Source of the DNA: Nesterenkonia sandarakina
GTDB lineage: Bacteria; Actinomycetota; Actinomycetes; Actinomycetales; Micrococcaceae
Reading direction: 5' to 3'
Assembly: GCF_013410215.1 (NCBI RefSeq)
Contig: NZ_JACCFQ010000001.1
Coordinates: forward strand, 682,001-746,000
DNA: 64,000 nucleotides
The notes under the pieces were generated by a model, which made no database searches, was not told where the DNA came from, and worked only from the letters and a program-made list of their open reading frames with translations. Below, piece by piece: positions 42,433-50,956 of this stretch. The position numbers were made by a program, and so were the translations under genes. Within the stretch, counting starts at the first letter, position 1. Each line of letters starts with the position of its first letter.

Positions 42433-44670
42433 CTAGAGCAGCAGCTCGGTGCCGGTGAGGCGCTGATAGGCATCCAGGTAGCGCCGACGGGTTGCGGCGA
42501 TGACCTCCTGCGGCAGCTCCGGGGGCGCCTGGCCGGAGTTCCGGTCCCAGCCGGATTCCGCCGAGGTCAGCCAGTCCCGGACGAACTGCTTGTCGAAGGA
42601 GGGCTGCGCGGTGCCGGGCTCCCAGCTCTCGGCAGGCCAGAATCGTGAGGAGTCCGGGGTCAGGACCTCATCGGCGACGGTGAGCGCCCCGGCCGGGTCG
42701 AAGCCGAACTCCAGCTTGGTATCGGCCAGGATCACGCCCGCCTCCCGGCAGGTCCCCTCGGCCAGCGCGTAGATGCGCAGCGTGGCTTCGCGCAGCCGCG
42801 CCGCCAGCTCTGCGCCCACCTGCTCGCTGAGCGTCTCGAAGCTGATGTTCTCATCGTGATCCCCCTGCTCCGCCTTCGACGAGGGGGTGAAGATCGGTTC
42901 CGGCAGCGCGGAGCCATCGGTGAGCCCCTCGGGCAGCTGCAGCCCGGTCACAGTCCCGGTGGAACGGTATTCGGCGAGCCCGGACCCGGTGAGGTAGCCG
43001 CGAGCGATGCACTCTGCGGGCACCATCTGCAGGTTCCGGCAGATCATCGCGCGCCCGGCCACGGCCTCGGGCACCTCCACGGAGACCACGTGGTGCGAGA
43101 TCCCCGCGGCCTCGAGCTGGTCGAACCACCACAGGCTCAGCTGGGTCAGGATGATGCCCTTCTCCGGGATCGGGCTGCTCAGCACATGGTCGTAGGCGCT
43201 GATCCGGTCGCTGGCGACCATCAGCACCACGTCCTGCCCGTCCCAGGGCGAATCCGGCGCGGGGCGGTAGAGCTCCCGGACCTTTCCGGAGGAGACATGC
43301 ACCCAGCCCGGCAGGTCCTCGGTCGTTTCCTCCCGCGGGTGCGCCTGCCCCGTCGCGTCCTGTGTGGTCAGCGCGATCTGACCGGCGAGCGCCTTCGCGG
43401 CGATGTCCGTGCGATGCTGTTCCCCGTCCCAGGAGATCTCCTGAACCCCGGCGTAGGCGCCTCGCACTGCATCGCTGAGCGAGTCCCCGGTGCCGACGAC
43501 GGCGAGCACCCGGCCACCGTTGGTGATCAGCCGGCCCTGGTCGTCGAGGGCGGTGCCGGCGTGCAGCACCGCCACGCCCTCGAGGCTCTCGGCCTGGGCG
43601 ATCCCGGTGATCGGGTCACCCCTGCGGGGGGACTCCGGGTAGTTCTCGGCGGCCATCACGACGTCGGCGGCGTAGCCTCGGGCCCATTCAAGGGTGCGTC
43701 CCGGGCCCAGCGAGCCGGTGGAGCACTCCAGCAGCAGGGCTCCCAGCGGGGTGGCCAGTCGTTCCAGGACCGCCTGGGTCTCCGGGTCTCCGAAGCGGGC
43801 GTTGAACTCGATGACCCGCACGCCGCGGGAGGTGACGGCGAGCCCGCAGTAGAGCACCCCGACGAACGGGGTGCCGCGGCGGGACATCTCGGCCAGGGTC
43901 GGGGCGGCCACGGTGTCCACCACGATCTCCACGAAGTCACGCTCGGTGCCCGCAGCGTCGGTCTCGGTGTACCCCTGAAGCCAGTCCAGCGGGGTGTAGG
44001 CGCCCATGCCGCCGGTGTTGGGGCCGGCGTCGTCGTTGAAGATCCGTTTGAAGTCCTGGGCCGGGGACAGCGGGACCAGGTCCACCCCGTCGGAGAGCAC
44101 GAAGAGCGAGACCTCGGGACCGTCGAGGAACTCTTCGACGACCACGGTGCCGCCCGCGGCGAAGCATGCCTGGGCGTGGTCCAGCGCCTCGGCGCGGTCC
44201 TCGGTGACCACCACTCCCTTGCCGGCGGCCAGCCCGTCGTCCTTGATGACATAGGGCGCACCGAAGTCATCGATGGCGGCCTGCGCGGCGCCGAGCTCGC
44301 TGACGTGGACGGCTCCGGCGGTGGGCACTCCGGCAGCCGACATGACCTCCTTCGCGAAGGCCTTGGAGGCTTCCAGCCGGGCCGCGGCAGCAGAGGGTCC
44401 GAAGGCGGGGATCCCGGCCTCGCGGACCGCGTCGGCCACACCTGCGGCCAGCGGCGCCTCAGGCCCGATGACCACCAGATCGAAACCGCCGGCCACGGCG
44501 AGCGCCGCCACCGCGGCCCCGTCCTGGGCGTCGAGGTCGTGGCAGCGGACCTGCACCGCGATCCCGGCGTTGCCCGGTGCGGCCTCCACGGTGGTGACTG
44601 CTTCATCACGCAGCAGTGCTCGGACGATGGCGTGCTCGCGGCCCCCGGGGCCGACTACAAGTACCTTCAC
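42433..44670 (-). CDS. purD-purC: PurD-PurC fusion (GAR synthetase / SAICAR synthetase)
   Basis: One uninterrupted 745-codon frame. Residues 1-~430 are PurD (VLVVGPGGREHAIV, then DDGLAAGKGVVV, and EFNARFGDPETQ for Mg/ATP). After a ~20-residue linker, residues ~450-745 are a complete PurC (SGKVRELY, ASDRISAYD, MVPAECIARGYLTGSG, DTKLEFGF, DEVLTPDSSRFW). It would catalyse two non-adjacent steps of purine synthesis. A GGGAGGA stretch inside the linker could be a relic of the old purC ribosome binding site, but no start codon follows at the right distance. The GTG start at 44670 is 7 nt after TAGGCT, hence leaderless. Confidence 0.93.
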   Translation of the reverse strand: MKVLVVGPGGREHAIVRALLRDEAVTTVEAAPGNAGIAVQVRCHDLDAQDGAAVAALAVAGGFDLVVIGPEAPLAAGVADAVREAGIPAFGPSAAAARLEASKAFAKEVMSAAGVPTAGAVHVSELGAAQAAIDDFGAPYVIKDDGLAAGKGVVVTEDRAEALDHAQACFAAGGTVVVEEFLDGPEVSLFVLSDGVDLVPLSPAQDFKRIFNDDAGPNTGGMGAYTPLDWLQGYTETDAAGTERDFVEIVVDTVAAPTLAEMSRRGTPFVGVLYCGLAVTSRGVRVIEFNARFGDPETQAVLERLATPLGALLLECSTGSLGPGRTLEWARGYAADVVMAAENYPESPRRGDPITGIAQAESLEGVAVLHAGTALDDQGRLITNGGRVLAVVGTGDSLSDAVRGAYAGVQEISWDGEQHRTDIAAKALAGQIALTTQDATGQAHPREETTEDLPGWVHVSSGKVRELYRPAPDSPWDGQDVVLMVASDRISAYDHVLSSPIPEKGIILTQLSLWWFDQLEAAGISHHVVSVEVPEAVAGRAMICRNLQMVPAECIARGYLTGSGLAEYRSTGTVTGLQLPEGLTDGSALPEPIFTPSSKAEQGDHDENISFETLSEQVGAELAARLREATLRIYALAEGTCREAGVILADTKLEFGFDPAGALTVADEVLTPDSSRFWPAESWEPGTAQPSFDKQFVRDWLTSAESGWDRNSGQAPPELPQEVIAATRRRYLDAYQRLTGTELLL

Positions 44671-44677
44671 GCCGCTC

Positions 44678-44683
44678 AGCCTA
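44678..44683 (-). promoter_or_regulatory. -10 box of leaderless purD-purC
   Basis: TAGGCT on the minus strand, 7 nt before the GTG at 44670. It faces the asparaginase promoter 55 bp away. Confidence 0.5.
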
Positions 44684-44737
44684 TCGAACGGCGACCTGTG
44701 CCGGTCTGTCTCGCGGCGCGCGGCCTGGCCGCTTCCG

Positions 44738-44743
44738 TAGACT
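44738..44743 (+). promoter_or_regulatory. -10 box of leaderless asparaginase gene
   Basis: TAGACT, six bases before the ATG at 44750. Confidence 0.5.
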
Positions 44744-44749
44744 GAGGCC

Positions 44750-45838
44750 ATGACTGATGCGCGCCGCTCCCCCGTTGCACCTTCGGTGCCCGCCCCGCAC
44801 AGCTCCGCGGTGGGTTCCCCTGACCAGCGGGAGCTGCAGCCGGCCTCGGTCGCGGAATCGGCCGAGCTTGCGGTGGTGACCCGCGCCGGCGTCGTGGAGT
44901 CCCGGCACATCGGCTCGGCGGTGCTGGTGGGACCCGGCGGTGAGGTGCTGGAGTCCATCGGCGCCCCGGAGCGGCTGATGTTCCCGCGCTCCACGCTGAA
45001 GCCCTTCCAGGCCATCGCCGCGCTGCGCTCGGGAGCCCTGATCTCGCCGGAGGCGGTCGCCCTGGCCTGCGGCTCCCATGTGGGTTCGCGCAAGCACCAG
45101 GAGCTCGCCGCCAGCGTCCTGCAGGCCGAAGGACTGGACGAGTCCGCCCTGAAATGTCCCAGCGCCTGGCCCGCACGTCACGAAGACCTGCGGGTGCACC
45201 TGCAGGCGGGCAAGACCGAGACGCCGCTGGCCTTCAACTGCTCCGGCAAGCATGCCGCGTTCCTCGCCGCCACACGGACCAACGGCTGGCGCCTGGCCAC
45301 CTACCTGGAGCGCTCACATCCGCTGCAGCAGGTGATCATGGAGGTGATCGCCGAATACTGCGGCGAGGATCCCACCGAGGTCGGGATCGACGGCTGCGGG
45401 GCCCCCGCCCCGGCGCTCTCCCTGACCGGGCTGGCCCGAGGCTTCTCCAAGCTGGCCGCCGCCACCTCGCGCCGCGACGCCGAGGTCCACGCCTTCACGG
45501 TGAACCAGGCCATGCTGGACTACCCCTGGGCGGTGCACGGCTGGGGCGAGGCCAACACCGTGGTGCTCGAAGATCTGGGGCTGACCGCGAAGCTCGGCGC
45601 CGAGGGTGTCCTGGTGGTCGCCGCACCGGACGGCACCGCCGCGGCGGTCAAGGTCCTCGACGGCTCCTCCCGCGCCACGAACTTGGTCGCGCTGAGCCTG
45701 CTCGCCGCCCGCGGGGTGATCGATGTCGAGGCGCTGGGCCCGGTGCTGCGCAAGATCGTCAAGCCGATCACCGGCGGTCTCGCCGCCGAACAGGTGGGCA
45801 GCATCCGGCTGGCGCCTGCGCTGATCGACAGGCTCTGA
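44750..45838 (+). CDS. Asparaginase, class 3 (Rhizobium etli AnsA type)
   Basis: 362 residues of the serine-lysine class unrelated to E. coli AnsA/B. SRSTLKPFQ-like FPRSTLKPFQAIAAL holds the Ser-Lys pair, and CPSAWPARHED, FNCSGKHAAFL and GIDGCGAPAPALSL carry the conserved cysteines of the zinc site. Expected to hydrolyse L-Asn to L-Asp and ammonia in the cytoplasm (no signal peptide). The N-terminal ~35 residues are Ser/Pro-rich and unconserved. Confidence 0.88.
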   Translation: MTDARRSPVAPSVPAPHSSAVGSPDQRELQPASVAESAELAVVTRAGVVESRHIGSAVLVGPGGEVLESIGAPERLMFPRSTLKPFQAIAALRSGALISPEAVALACGSHVGSRKHQELAASVLQAEGLDESALKCPSAWPARHEDLRVHLQAGKTETPLAFNCSGKHAAFLAATRTNGWRLATYLERSHPLQQVIMEVIAEYCGEDPTEVGIDGCGAPAPALSLTGLARGFSKLAAATSRRDAEVHAFTVNQAMLDYPWAVHGWGEANTVVLEDLGLTAKLGAEGVLVVAAPDGTAAAVKVLDGSSRATNLVALSLLAARGVIDVEALGPVLRKIVKPITGGLAAEQVGSIRLAPALIDRL

Positions 45839-46016
45839 GAAGCACCTGCGGCGCAGGACCTGCAGCTCAGGAGGACCCGGCGGTTTGTAGCTGACATTCA
45901 GGTTCCTGCCGTCCAATGAGGTCTGCGCAGCCGCTGCCCGCAGCGGCACCCGAGAACCGCGCCCGGACTCCGACGACCCAGTCTGCGCCCCGGGCGGCTG
46001 ATGAGGAGAACCACGC

Positions 46017-46982
46017 ATGCCACGCCTGAAGCGGGTGATGCCCGGCAAAGACCCGGGCATCGAACGGATCGCCGGAGACTCTGGGTTCAGCTACCAGGAC
46101 GACGACGGGGCCCCTCCGAGCCCAGAGGATCTCGAGCGCATCGAGGCGCTCGTGATCCCACCCGCCTGGACGGACGTCTGGATCTGCCCGATGCCACACG
46201 GACATGTCCAGGCCGTGGGCACCGACCAGGCGGGTCGCCGCCAGTACCTGTACCACCCCGACTGGACCTCCCGGCGGGACCGCGGCAAGTACGCGAAGGC
46301 GCTGACCCTGGCCTCGGCCCTGCCCCGGGCTCGGGCCCGGGTCACGGTGGCGCTGCGCGCGGAGACCGTGGACCGGGACCTGGTGCTGGCAACCTCTTTC
46401 CGGCTCCTGGACGTCTCGGCGCTGCGGGTCGGCTCCAAGCGGCACCTCTCCCGCACCGGCAGCCGCGGCATGACCACCCTGCAGTGCCGGCACGTGCGCA
46501 TCGAGGAGTCGCAGATCTCCTTCACCTTCCCCGGCAAGTCCGGGCAGCGCCAAGCCATCGTGGTGCAGGACCCCGAGCTGGCTCTCTCCATGACCTCGTT
46601 GGTCTCGGCAGGTCAGCGCGCCCCGCTGCTGGCCTGGAAGGAGGGACGACGCCGGGTGGCGCTCACCCCGCAGCAGGTCAACCGGTATGTCGGTGAGCTC
46701 ACCGGCGGTGCGTTCACTGCGAAGGACTTCCGCACGCTGCGCGGGACGATCATCGCCGCGCAGACCCTGGCCGAGATCGGGGACCCCGGCACCAAGCGGG
46801 AGCGGGATCGCGCGGAGCGCGCCGCGGTGGCGGCGGTGGCGGAGGCGCTGGGCAACACCAGCGCCGTGGCGCGGGGCTCCTACATCGATCCCCGGGTGTT
46901 CGCTCGGTACCGCCGGGGAAGGGTCCTGGACACCTCACGGGCCCCGGAGTCTGCGCTGCGGTCCCTGCTGCTCACCCGCTGA
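46017..46982 (+). CDS. DNA topoisomerase IB (poxvirus type)
   Basis: A 321-residue type IB enzyme. VIPPAWTDVWICP and GHVQAVGTDQAGRRQYLYH form the N-terminal domain. The catalytic pocket includes RVGSKRHL and KDFRTLRGT, and the nucleophile is Tyr289 in ARGSYIDPRVF. It relaxes both positive and negative supercoils without Mg or ATP. Found scattered in actinobacteria and probably acquired horizontally. AGGAG lies 8 nt before the ATG. Confidence 0.93.
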   Translation: MPRLKRVMPGKDPGIERIAGDSGFSYQDDDGAPPSPEDLERIEALVIPPAWTDVWICPMPHGHVQAVGTDQAGRRQYLYHPDWTSRRDRGKYAKALTLASALPRARARVTVALRAETVDRDLVLATSFRLLDVSALRVGSKRHLSRTGSRGMTTLQCRHVRIEESQISFTFPGKSGQRQAIVVQDPELALSMTSLVSAGQRAPLLAWKEGRRRVALTPQQVNRYVGELTGGAFTAKDFRTLRGTIIAAQTLAEIGDPGTKRERDRAERAAVAAVAEALGNTSAVARGSYIDPRVFARYRRGRVLDTSRAPESALRSLLLTR

Positions 46983-47054
46983 GCCGCCGAGCCGCTGGGC
47001 CGCTGGACACCTGAGCCGCCTGAGCCGCCCGAGACGTTGAGCCGCCTGAGCCGG
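46980..47054 (+). repeat. Degenerate TGAGCCGCC repeats after topoisomerase IB
   Basis: TGAGCCGCC occurs at 46980-46988, 47012-47020, 47021-47029 and 47038-47046, with a degenerate copy (TGAGCCGG) after these. The remainder of the 265-bp gap holds no gene I can support. Confidence 0.6.
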
Positions 47055-47247
47055 GCCGTCCGCTCAGATGACAGCACCAACCCGGGTTTTTATTCCGCAC
47101 CTCGGGTGCATTTCGCGCATCGGTGAACTGCCCGCCCCAGCGCCGCATCGGCTTGTGTCAACCGGGTCGGGACCATAGCGTCGAGGAGTCCGCCGCTTCG
47201 GCGGGCAGGTCACCGATCGACCACTGAAAAGCGAGGCAGAGATTCCC

Positions 47248-48624
47248 ATGGCCGACTACAAAGTCACCAACCCAGCCACCGGAGAGGTCGAGGCGGAGTT
47301 CGCCACCCTCACCGACGATCAGCTGCGCGAGTCCCTGGACCGCACCGCTGAGACTTTCACCTCCTGGTCCGAGTCCGAGCTCTCCGAGCGCGCGCAGCTG
47401 CTGCGCCGCGCCGCGGAGCTCTACGAGGAGCGCAAGGACAAGCTCGCCGAGATCATCACCCGCGAGATGGGCAAGCCGGTCAAGCAGGCGCGTTCCGAGC
47501 TGGACATCGTGATCTCGATCTTCAACTACTACGCCGATCACGGCGCCGAGTTCCTGCAGGACGAGGAGATCACCGACGCCCCCGACGGGCGCGCCTTCAT
47601 GCAGAGCGAGCCCGTGGGCGTGCTGCTGGGCATCATGCCCTGGAACTTCCCGTACTACCAGGTGGCACGGTTCGCCGCGCCGAACCTGATGATCGGCAAC
47701 ACCATCCTGCTCAAGCACGCCTCCCAGTGCCCTGAGTCTGCGGCCGCGATCGAGGAGATCTTCCACGACGCCGGCTTCCCGACGAACGCCTACACCAATG
47801 TCTACGTCTCCAGCCAGCAGATCGCTGAGATCGTCATCCCGGACCCCCGGGTCCAGGGCGTCTCGCTGACCGGGTCCGAGCGGGCCGGCACCAAGGTCGC
47901 CGCCACCGCGGGGGAGAACCTCAAGAAGGTCGTCCTCGAGCTCGGCGGCAACGACCCGCTGCTGGTGCTCGATCGCGAGATCCTGCCCAAGGCCGTCAAG
48001 GGCGCCGTCTCCGGCCGGATGGCCAATGCCGGACAGGCCTGCAACGCCGCCAAGCGGGTGATCGTGCTCGAGGAGTTCTACGACGAGTTCATGGAGGCGT
48101 TCCGCGAGTCCCTGGGCAAGATCGAGCTGCGCGATCCGCTCTCCGAGGAGGCCTTCATCGGTCCGATGTCCTCGGTCTCCGCAGCCGAGGACCTGCACGA
48201 GCAGGTCCAGGACACCGTGAAGCAGGGCGCGACCCTGCACATGGGCGGGGACTTCGATGAGCGCGGCGGCGCCTGGTACCAGCCCACGCTGCTGACCGAC
48301 ATCACCCCGGAGATGCGCGCCTATGGCGAGGAGCTCTTCGGGCCCGTGGCGATGGTCTACAAGGTCGCCGACGAGGAGGAGGCCATCCGTCTGGCGAACG
48401 ACACCCAGTACGGTCTCTCCGCATCGGTCTACTCCACCGATGAAGCACGCGCCCAGCGCGTGGGAGAGCGGATCCAGACCGGGATGGTCTTCGTGAATCA
48501 GCCTCCAGGAACCTCCGCGGAGCTTCCCTTCGGCGGCGTGAAGCGCTCCGGTGTGGGCCGCGAGCTGGGCCCCTACGGCATGGCGGAGTTCGTGAACAAG
48601 CGTCTGGTGAAGATCGCCGGATGA
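47248..48624 (+). CDS. NAD(P)-dependent succinate-semialdehyde dehydrogenase
   Basis: A 458-residue aldehyde dehydrogenase of the Sad/GabD1 group (shorter than the ~480-residue GabD). The cofactor region is MPWNFPYYQVARFAAP. Catalytic Glu is in LELGGNDPL, and catalytic Cys in AGQACNAAKR. The Cys context QACNA matches YneI/Sad-like enzymes. No GABA transaminase is adjacent, so the physiological substrate is uncertain. Confidence 0.9.
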   Translation: MADYKVTNPATGEVEAEFATLTDDQLRESLDRTAETFTSWSESELSERAQLLRRAAELYEERKDKLAEIITREMGKPVKQARSELDIVISIFNYYADHGAEFLQDEEITDAPDGRAFMQSEPVGVLLGIMPWNFPYYQVARFAAPNLMIGNTILLKHASQCPESAAAIEEIFHDAGFPTNAYTNVYVSSQQIAEIVIPDPRVQGVSLTGSERAGTKVAATAGENLKKVVLELGGNDPLLVLDREILPKAVKGAVSGRMANAGQACNAAKRVIVLEEFYDEFMEAFRESLGKIELRDPLSEEAFIGPMSSVSAAEDLHEQVQDTVKQGATLHMGGDFDERGGAWYQPTLLTDITPEMRAYGEELFGPVAMVYKVADEEEAIRLANDTQYGLSASVYSTDEARAQRVGERIQTGMVFVNQPPGTSAELPFGGVKRSGVGRELGPYGMAEFVNKRLVKIAG

Positions 48625-48637
48625 CGAGCCGCTGAAC

Positions 48638-48997
48638 ATGGCACGACGTCGCATCACCGCCGACGACGGCATGGCCGCGGTCCGCGCTTGGGAGTCTGGA
48701 GACTCCGAGCGCCGGACCGTGGCCACTGCTGTGCGGTACTTCCTCGAAGAGCTGGCCGAGACCGCGCCTGGGAACTCCGTGGAGGTCCGAGTCCCGCCCT
48801 TCGGGGTGACCCAGTGCGTCGAAGGGCTCTCCCACTCCCGCGGCACTCCCCCGAACGTCGTCGAGCTGGCCCCGCAGGACTGGCTGGAGCTGGCCACCGG
48901 GGTCACGGACTGGCAGAGCGCGCGATCCCAGGGGCGGATCTCCGCCTCCGGCACCCGCGCGGACCTCTCGGCGCTGCTGCCGCTGACCCGAGGCTGA
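48638..48997 (+). CDS. SCP-like (sterol carrier family) protein
   Basis: A 119-residue protein of the actinobacterial sterol-carrier-family type (related to the MSMEG_5817/SCP2 fold). EVRVPPFGVTQCVEG and WLELATGVTDWQSARSQGRISASG are typical. This gene is commonly found just before purF in actinobacteria, as here. The function is unknown. It starts 13 bp after the dehydrogenase stop, so it may share that transcript. Confidence 0.82.
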   Translation: MARRRITADDGMAAVRAWESGDSERRTVATAVRYFLEELAETAPGNSVEVRVPPFGVTQCVEGLSHSRGTPPNVVELAPQDWLELATGVTDWQSARSQGRISASGTRADLSALLPLTRG

Positions 48998-49064
48998 CCC
49001 AGGTGCTGGCGCGAGGCTGACCCAGGGGCTGGGACGGGCAGAGCCGGCACCCAGGCAGGGCCGG

Positions 49065-49070
49065 TAGCAT
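49065..49070 (+). promoter_or_regulatory. -10 box of small membrane protein / purF operon
   Basis: TAGCAT, 7 nt before the ATG at 49078. It overlaps an earlier in-frame ATG (49069), which therefore cannot be in the mRNA. Confidence 0.5.
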
Positions 49071-49077
49071 GGAGGAC

Positions 49078-49401
49078 ATGTCATCACGTGAGCAGACGGG
49101 CGAGCCGCAGCCTCGGCAGGTGACCGTCCGCCCCACCCCGCGACTGAGCCCGTTCCTGATCGCCGGCGTGGTTGCGGCCGTGCTGGCCGCCGTCGTCGTG
49201 GTGCTGGTCACCGGCCCCGCCGATGACTACTCGCTGCGCGGCTCGCTGGGCTATCTCATCGTGGCCTTCGCGATGCCCGGGCTCGCCCTGGGCGCTGTGA
49301 CCTGGCTGTTCATCGACTGGCGCTCACGCAAGCGCACCCGCACTTATGACCTGCAGAAGATCGACTCTGCAGAGAGGACTCCTGCGCATGACCCGGAATG
49401 A
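49078..49401 (+). CDS. Two-helix membrane protein upstream of purF
   Basis: 107 residues: a polar N-terminus, two transmembrane helices (about 27-45 and 60-82) and a basic C-terminus RSRKRTRTYD. No family function is recognised; similar small membrane genes precede purF in Micrococcales. It overlaps purF by 14 nt. Confidence 0.8.
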   Translation: MSSREQTGEPQPRQVTVRPTPRLSPFLIAGVVAAVLAAVVVVLVTGPADDYSLRGSLGYLIVAFAMPGLALGAVTWLFIDWRSRKRTRTYDLQKIDSAERTPAHDPE

Positions 49402-50956
49402 TGGTCGGTTGAATTTCAATCTGCTCGACGAGGACCCGCTGCCCCAGGATGAGTGCGGGGTCTTCGGCGTCTGGGCGCCAGGGGAGGAAGTCTCCAAGCT
49501 GGCCTACTACGGGCTCTACGCCCTGCAGCACCGCGGTCAGGAATCGGCCGGGATCGCGGCCTCCGACGGCAAGAGCATCCGGGTGTATAAGGACATCGGC
49601 CTGGTCTCTCAGGTCTTCGACGAGTCCACGCTGAACTCACTGACCGGGCACATCGCGGTGGGTCACTGCCGCTACTCCACCACCGGAGCCAGCCAGTGGT
49701 CCAACGCCCAGCCCACCCTCGGGGACACCCCACACGGGACCGTGGCGCTGGGCCACAACGGCAACCTGACGAACTCCGCAGATCTGCGCGAGCGGATCAT
49801 CGAACGCCACGGGCGCGCCGATTTCGGCGAGCTCAACCAGGGCAACACCACCGACACCGCCCTGGTCACCGCACTGCTCAAGGATCAGCCCGGAGACAGC
49901 CTCGAAGCTCAGGCGATGGCGCTGCTGCCCACCCTGGAAGGCGCGTTCTGCCTGGTGTTCATGAACGAGAACACGCTCTACGCCGCCCGAGACCCGCACG
50001 GAGTGCGCCCGCTGGTGCTGGGCCGCCTGGCCAGCGGCTGGGTGGTCGCCTCGGAACAGTCCGCACTGGCCACCGTGGGCGCCTCGGTGATCCGGGAGAT
50101 CGAGCCCGGTGAGCTGATCGCGATCGACTCCGACGGCGTGCGCTCGCACCACTTCGCCGCCGCCACTCCGGCGCGCTGCGTCTTCGAATACGTCTACCTG
50201 GCCCGCCCGGACGCGAACATCAACGGCCGCTCGGTCTACGAGTCCCGGGTCGAGATGGGCCGCCAGCTGGCCCGCGAGGACACCCACGACGCCGACATCG
50301 TGATCCCGGTCCCGGAATCCGGCACCCCGGCGGCGGTGGGCTACGCCGAGGCCTCCGGGCTGCCCTTCGCGCAGGGGTTCATCAAGAACGCCTATGTGGG
50401 CCGGACCTTCATCCAGCCCTCGCAGACGCTGCGCCAGCTCGGGATCCGGCTCAAGCTCAACGTCCAGGATCACGTGGTGCGCGGCAAGCGCGTGGTGGTG
50501 GTCGATGACTCGATCGTGCGTGGGAACACCCAGCGCGCCATCGTGCGGATGCTGCGGGAGGCCGGTGCCGCCGAGATCCATGTGAAGATCTCCTCGCCGC
50601 CGGTGCAGTGGCCCTGCTTCTACGGCATCGACTTCGCCTCCCGCGCGGAGCTGATCGCCAACGGCGCCACCATGGAGGAGATCACTCAGGCAGTGGGAGC
50701 GGACTCGCTGGCCTACATCTCCGAGGACGGGATGATCGCGGCCACCCAGCAGCCGCGCTCCACCCTGTGCACCGCATGCTTCTCCGGGGTCTACCCGATC
50801 AAGCTGCCGCCGGAGAGTCGGCGCGGAAAGATGCTGCTGGAGACACCCTCGGCCACAGACGCCGGTTCCACGCAGAACCCCGGTGGCGGCTGTGACCCCG
50901 GTCCGGACGCCGAATTCGACATCGACGAGATCCCCCTCGCGGAGGCCAAGAAGTGA
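49388..50956 (+). CDS. purF: Amidophosphoribosyltransferase
   Basis: A 522-residue first enzyme of purine synthesis. A ~22-residue propeptide ends before the nucleophile Cys23 (DECGVFG). The glutaminase domain has HCRYSTTG and HNGNLTN. The PRTase domain has the PRPP loop VVVVDDSIVRGNT. C-terminal Cys residues in TLCTACFSG match the [4Fe-4S] Bacillus-type enzyme. GAGAGG lies upstream of the ATG at 49388; an earlier in-frame ATG at 49346 is inside the membrane-protein gene and rejected. Coupled to purM by a GTGA overlap. Confidence 0.96.
   Translation: MTRNDGRLNFNLLDEDPLPQDECGVFGVWAPGEEVSKLAYYGLYALQHRGQESAGIAASDGKSIRVYKDIGLVSQVFDESTLNSLTGHIAVGHCRYSTTGASQWSNAQPTLGDTPHGTVALGHNGNLTNSADLRERIIERHGRADFGELNQGNTTDTALVTALLKDQPGDSLEAQAMALLPTLEGAFCLVFMNENTLYAARDPHGVRPLVLGRLASGWVVASEQSALATVGASVIREIEPGELIAIDSDGVRSHHFAAATPARCVFEYVYLARPDANINGRSVYESRVEMGRQLAREDTHDADIVIPVPESGTPAAVGYAEASGLPFAQGFIKNAYVGRTFIQPSQTLRQLGIRLKLNVQDHVVRGKRVVVVDDSIVRGNTQRAIVRMLREAGAAEIHVKISSPPVQWPCFYGIDFASRAELIANGATMEEITQAVGADSLAYISEDGMIAATQQPRSTLCTACFSGVYPIKLPPESRRGKMLLETPSATDAGSTQNPGGGCDPGPDAEFDIDEIPLAEAKK

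Noticed and set aside
44673-45093. N-terminal extension of PurD to 45093
   Set aside because: PurD begins at VKVLVVGPGG. The upstream part is antisense to the asparaginase gene and the -10 box is at 44678-44683.
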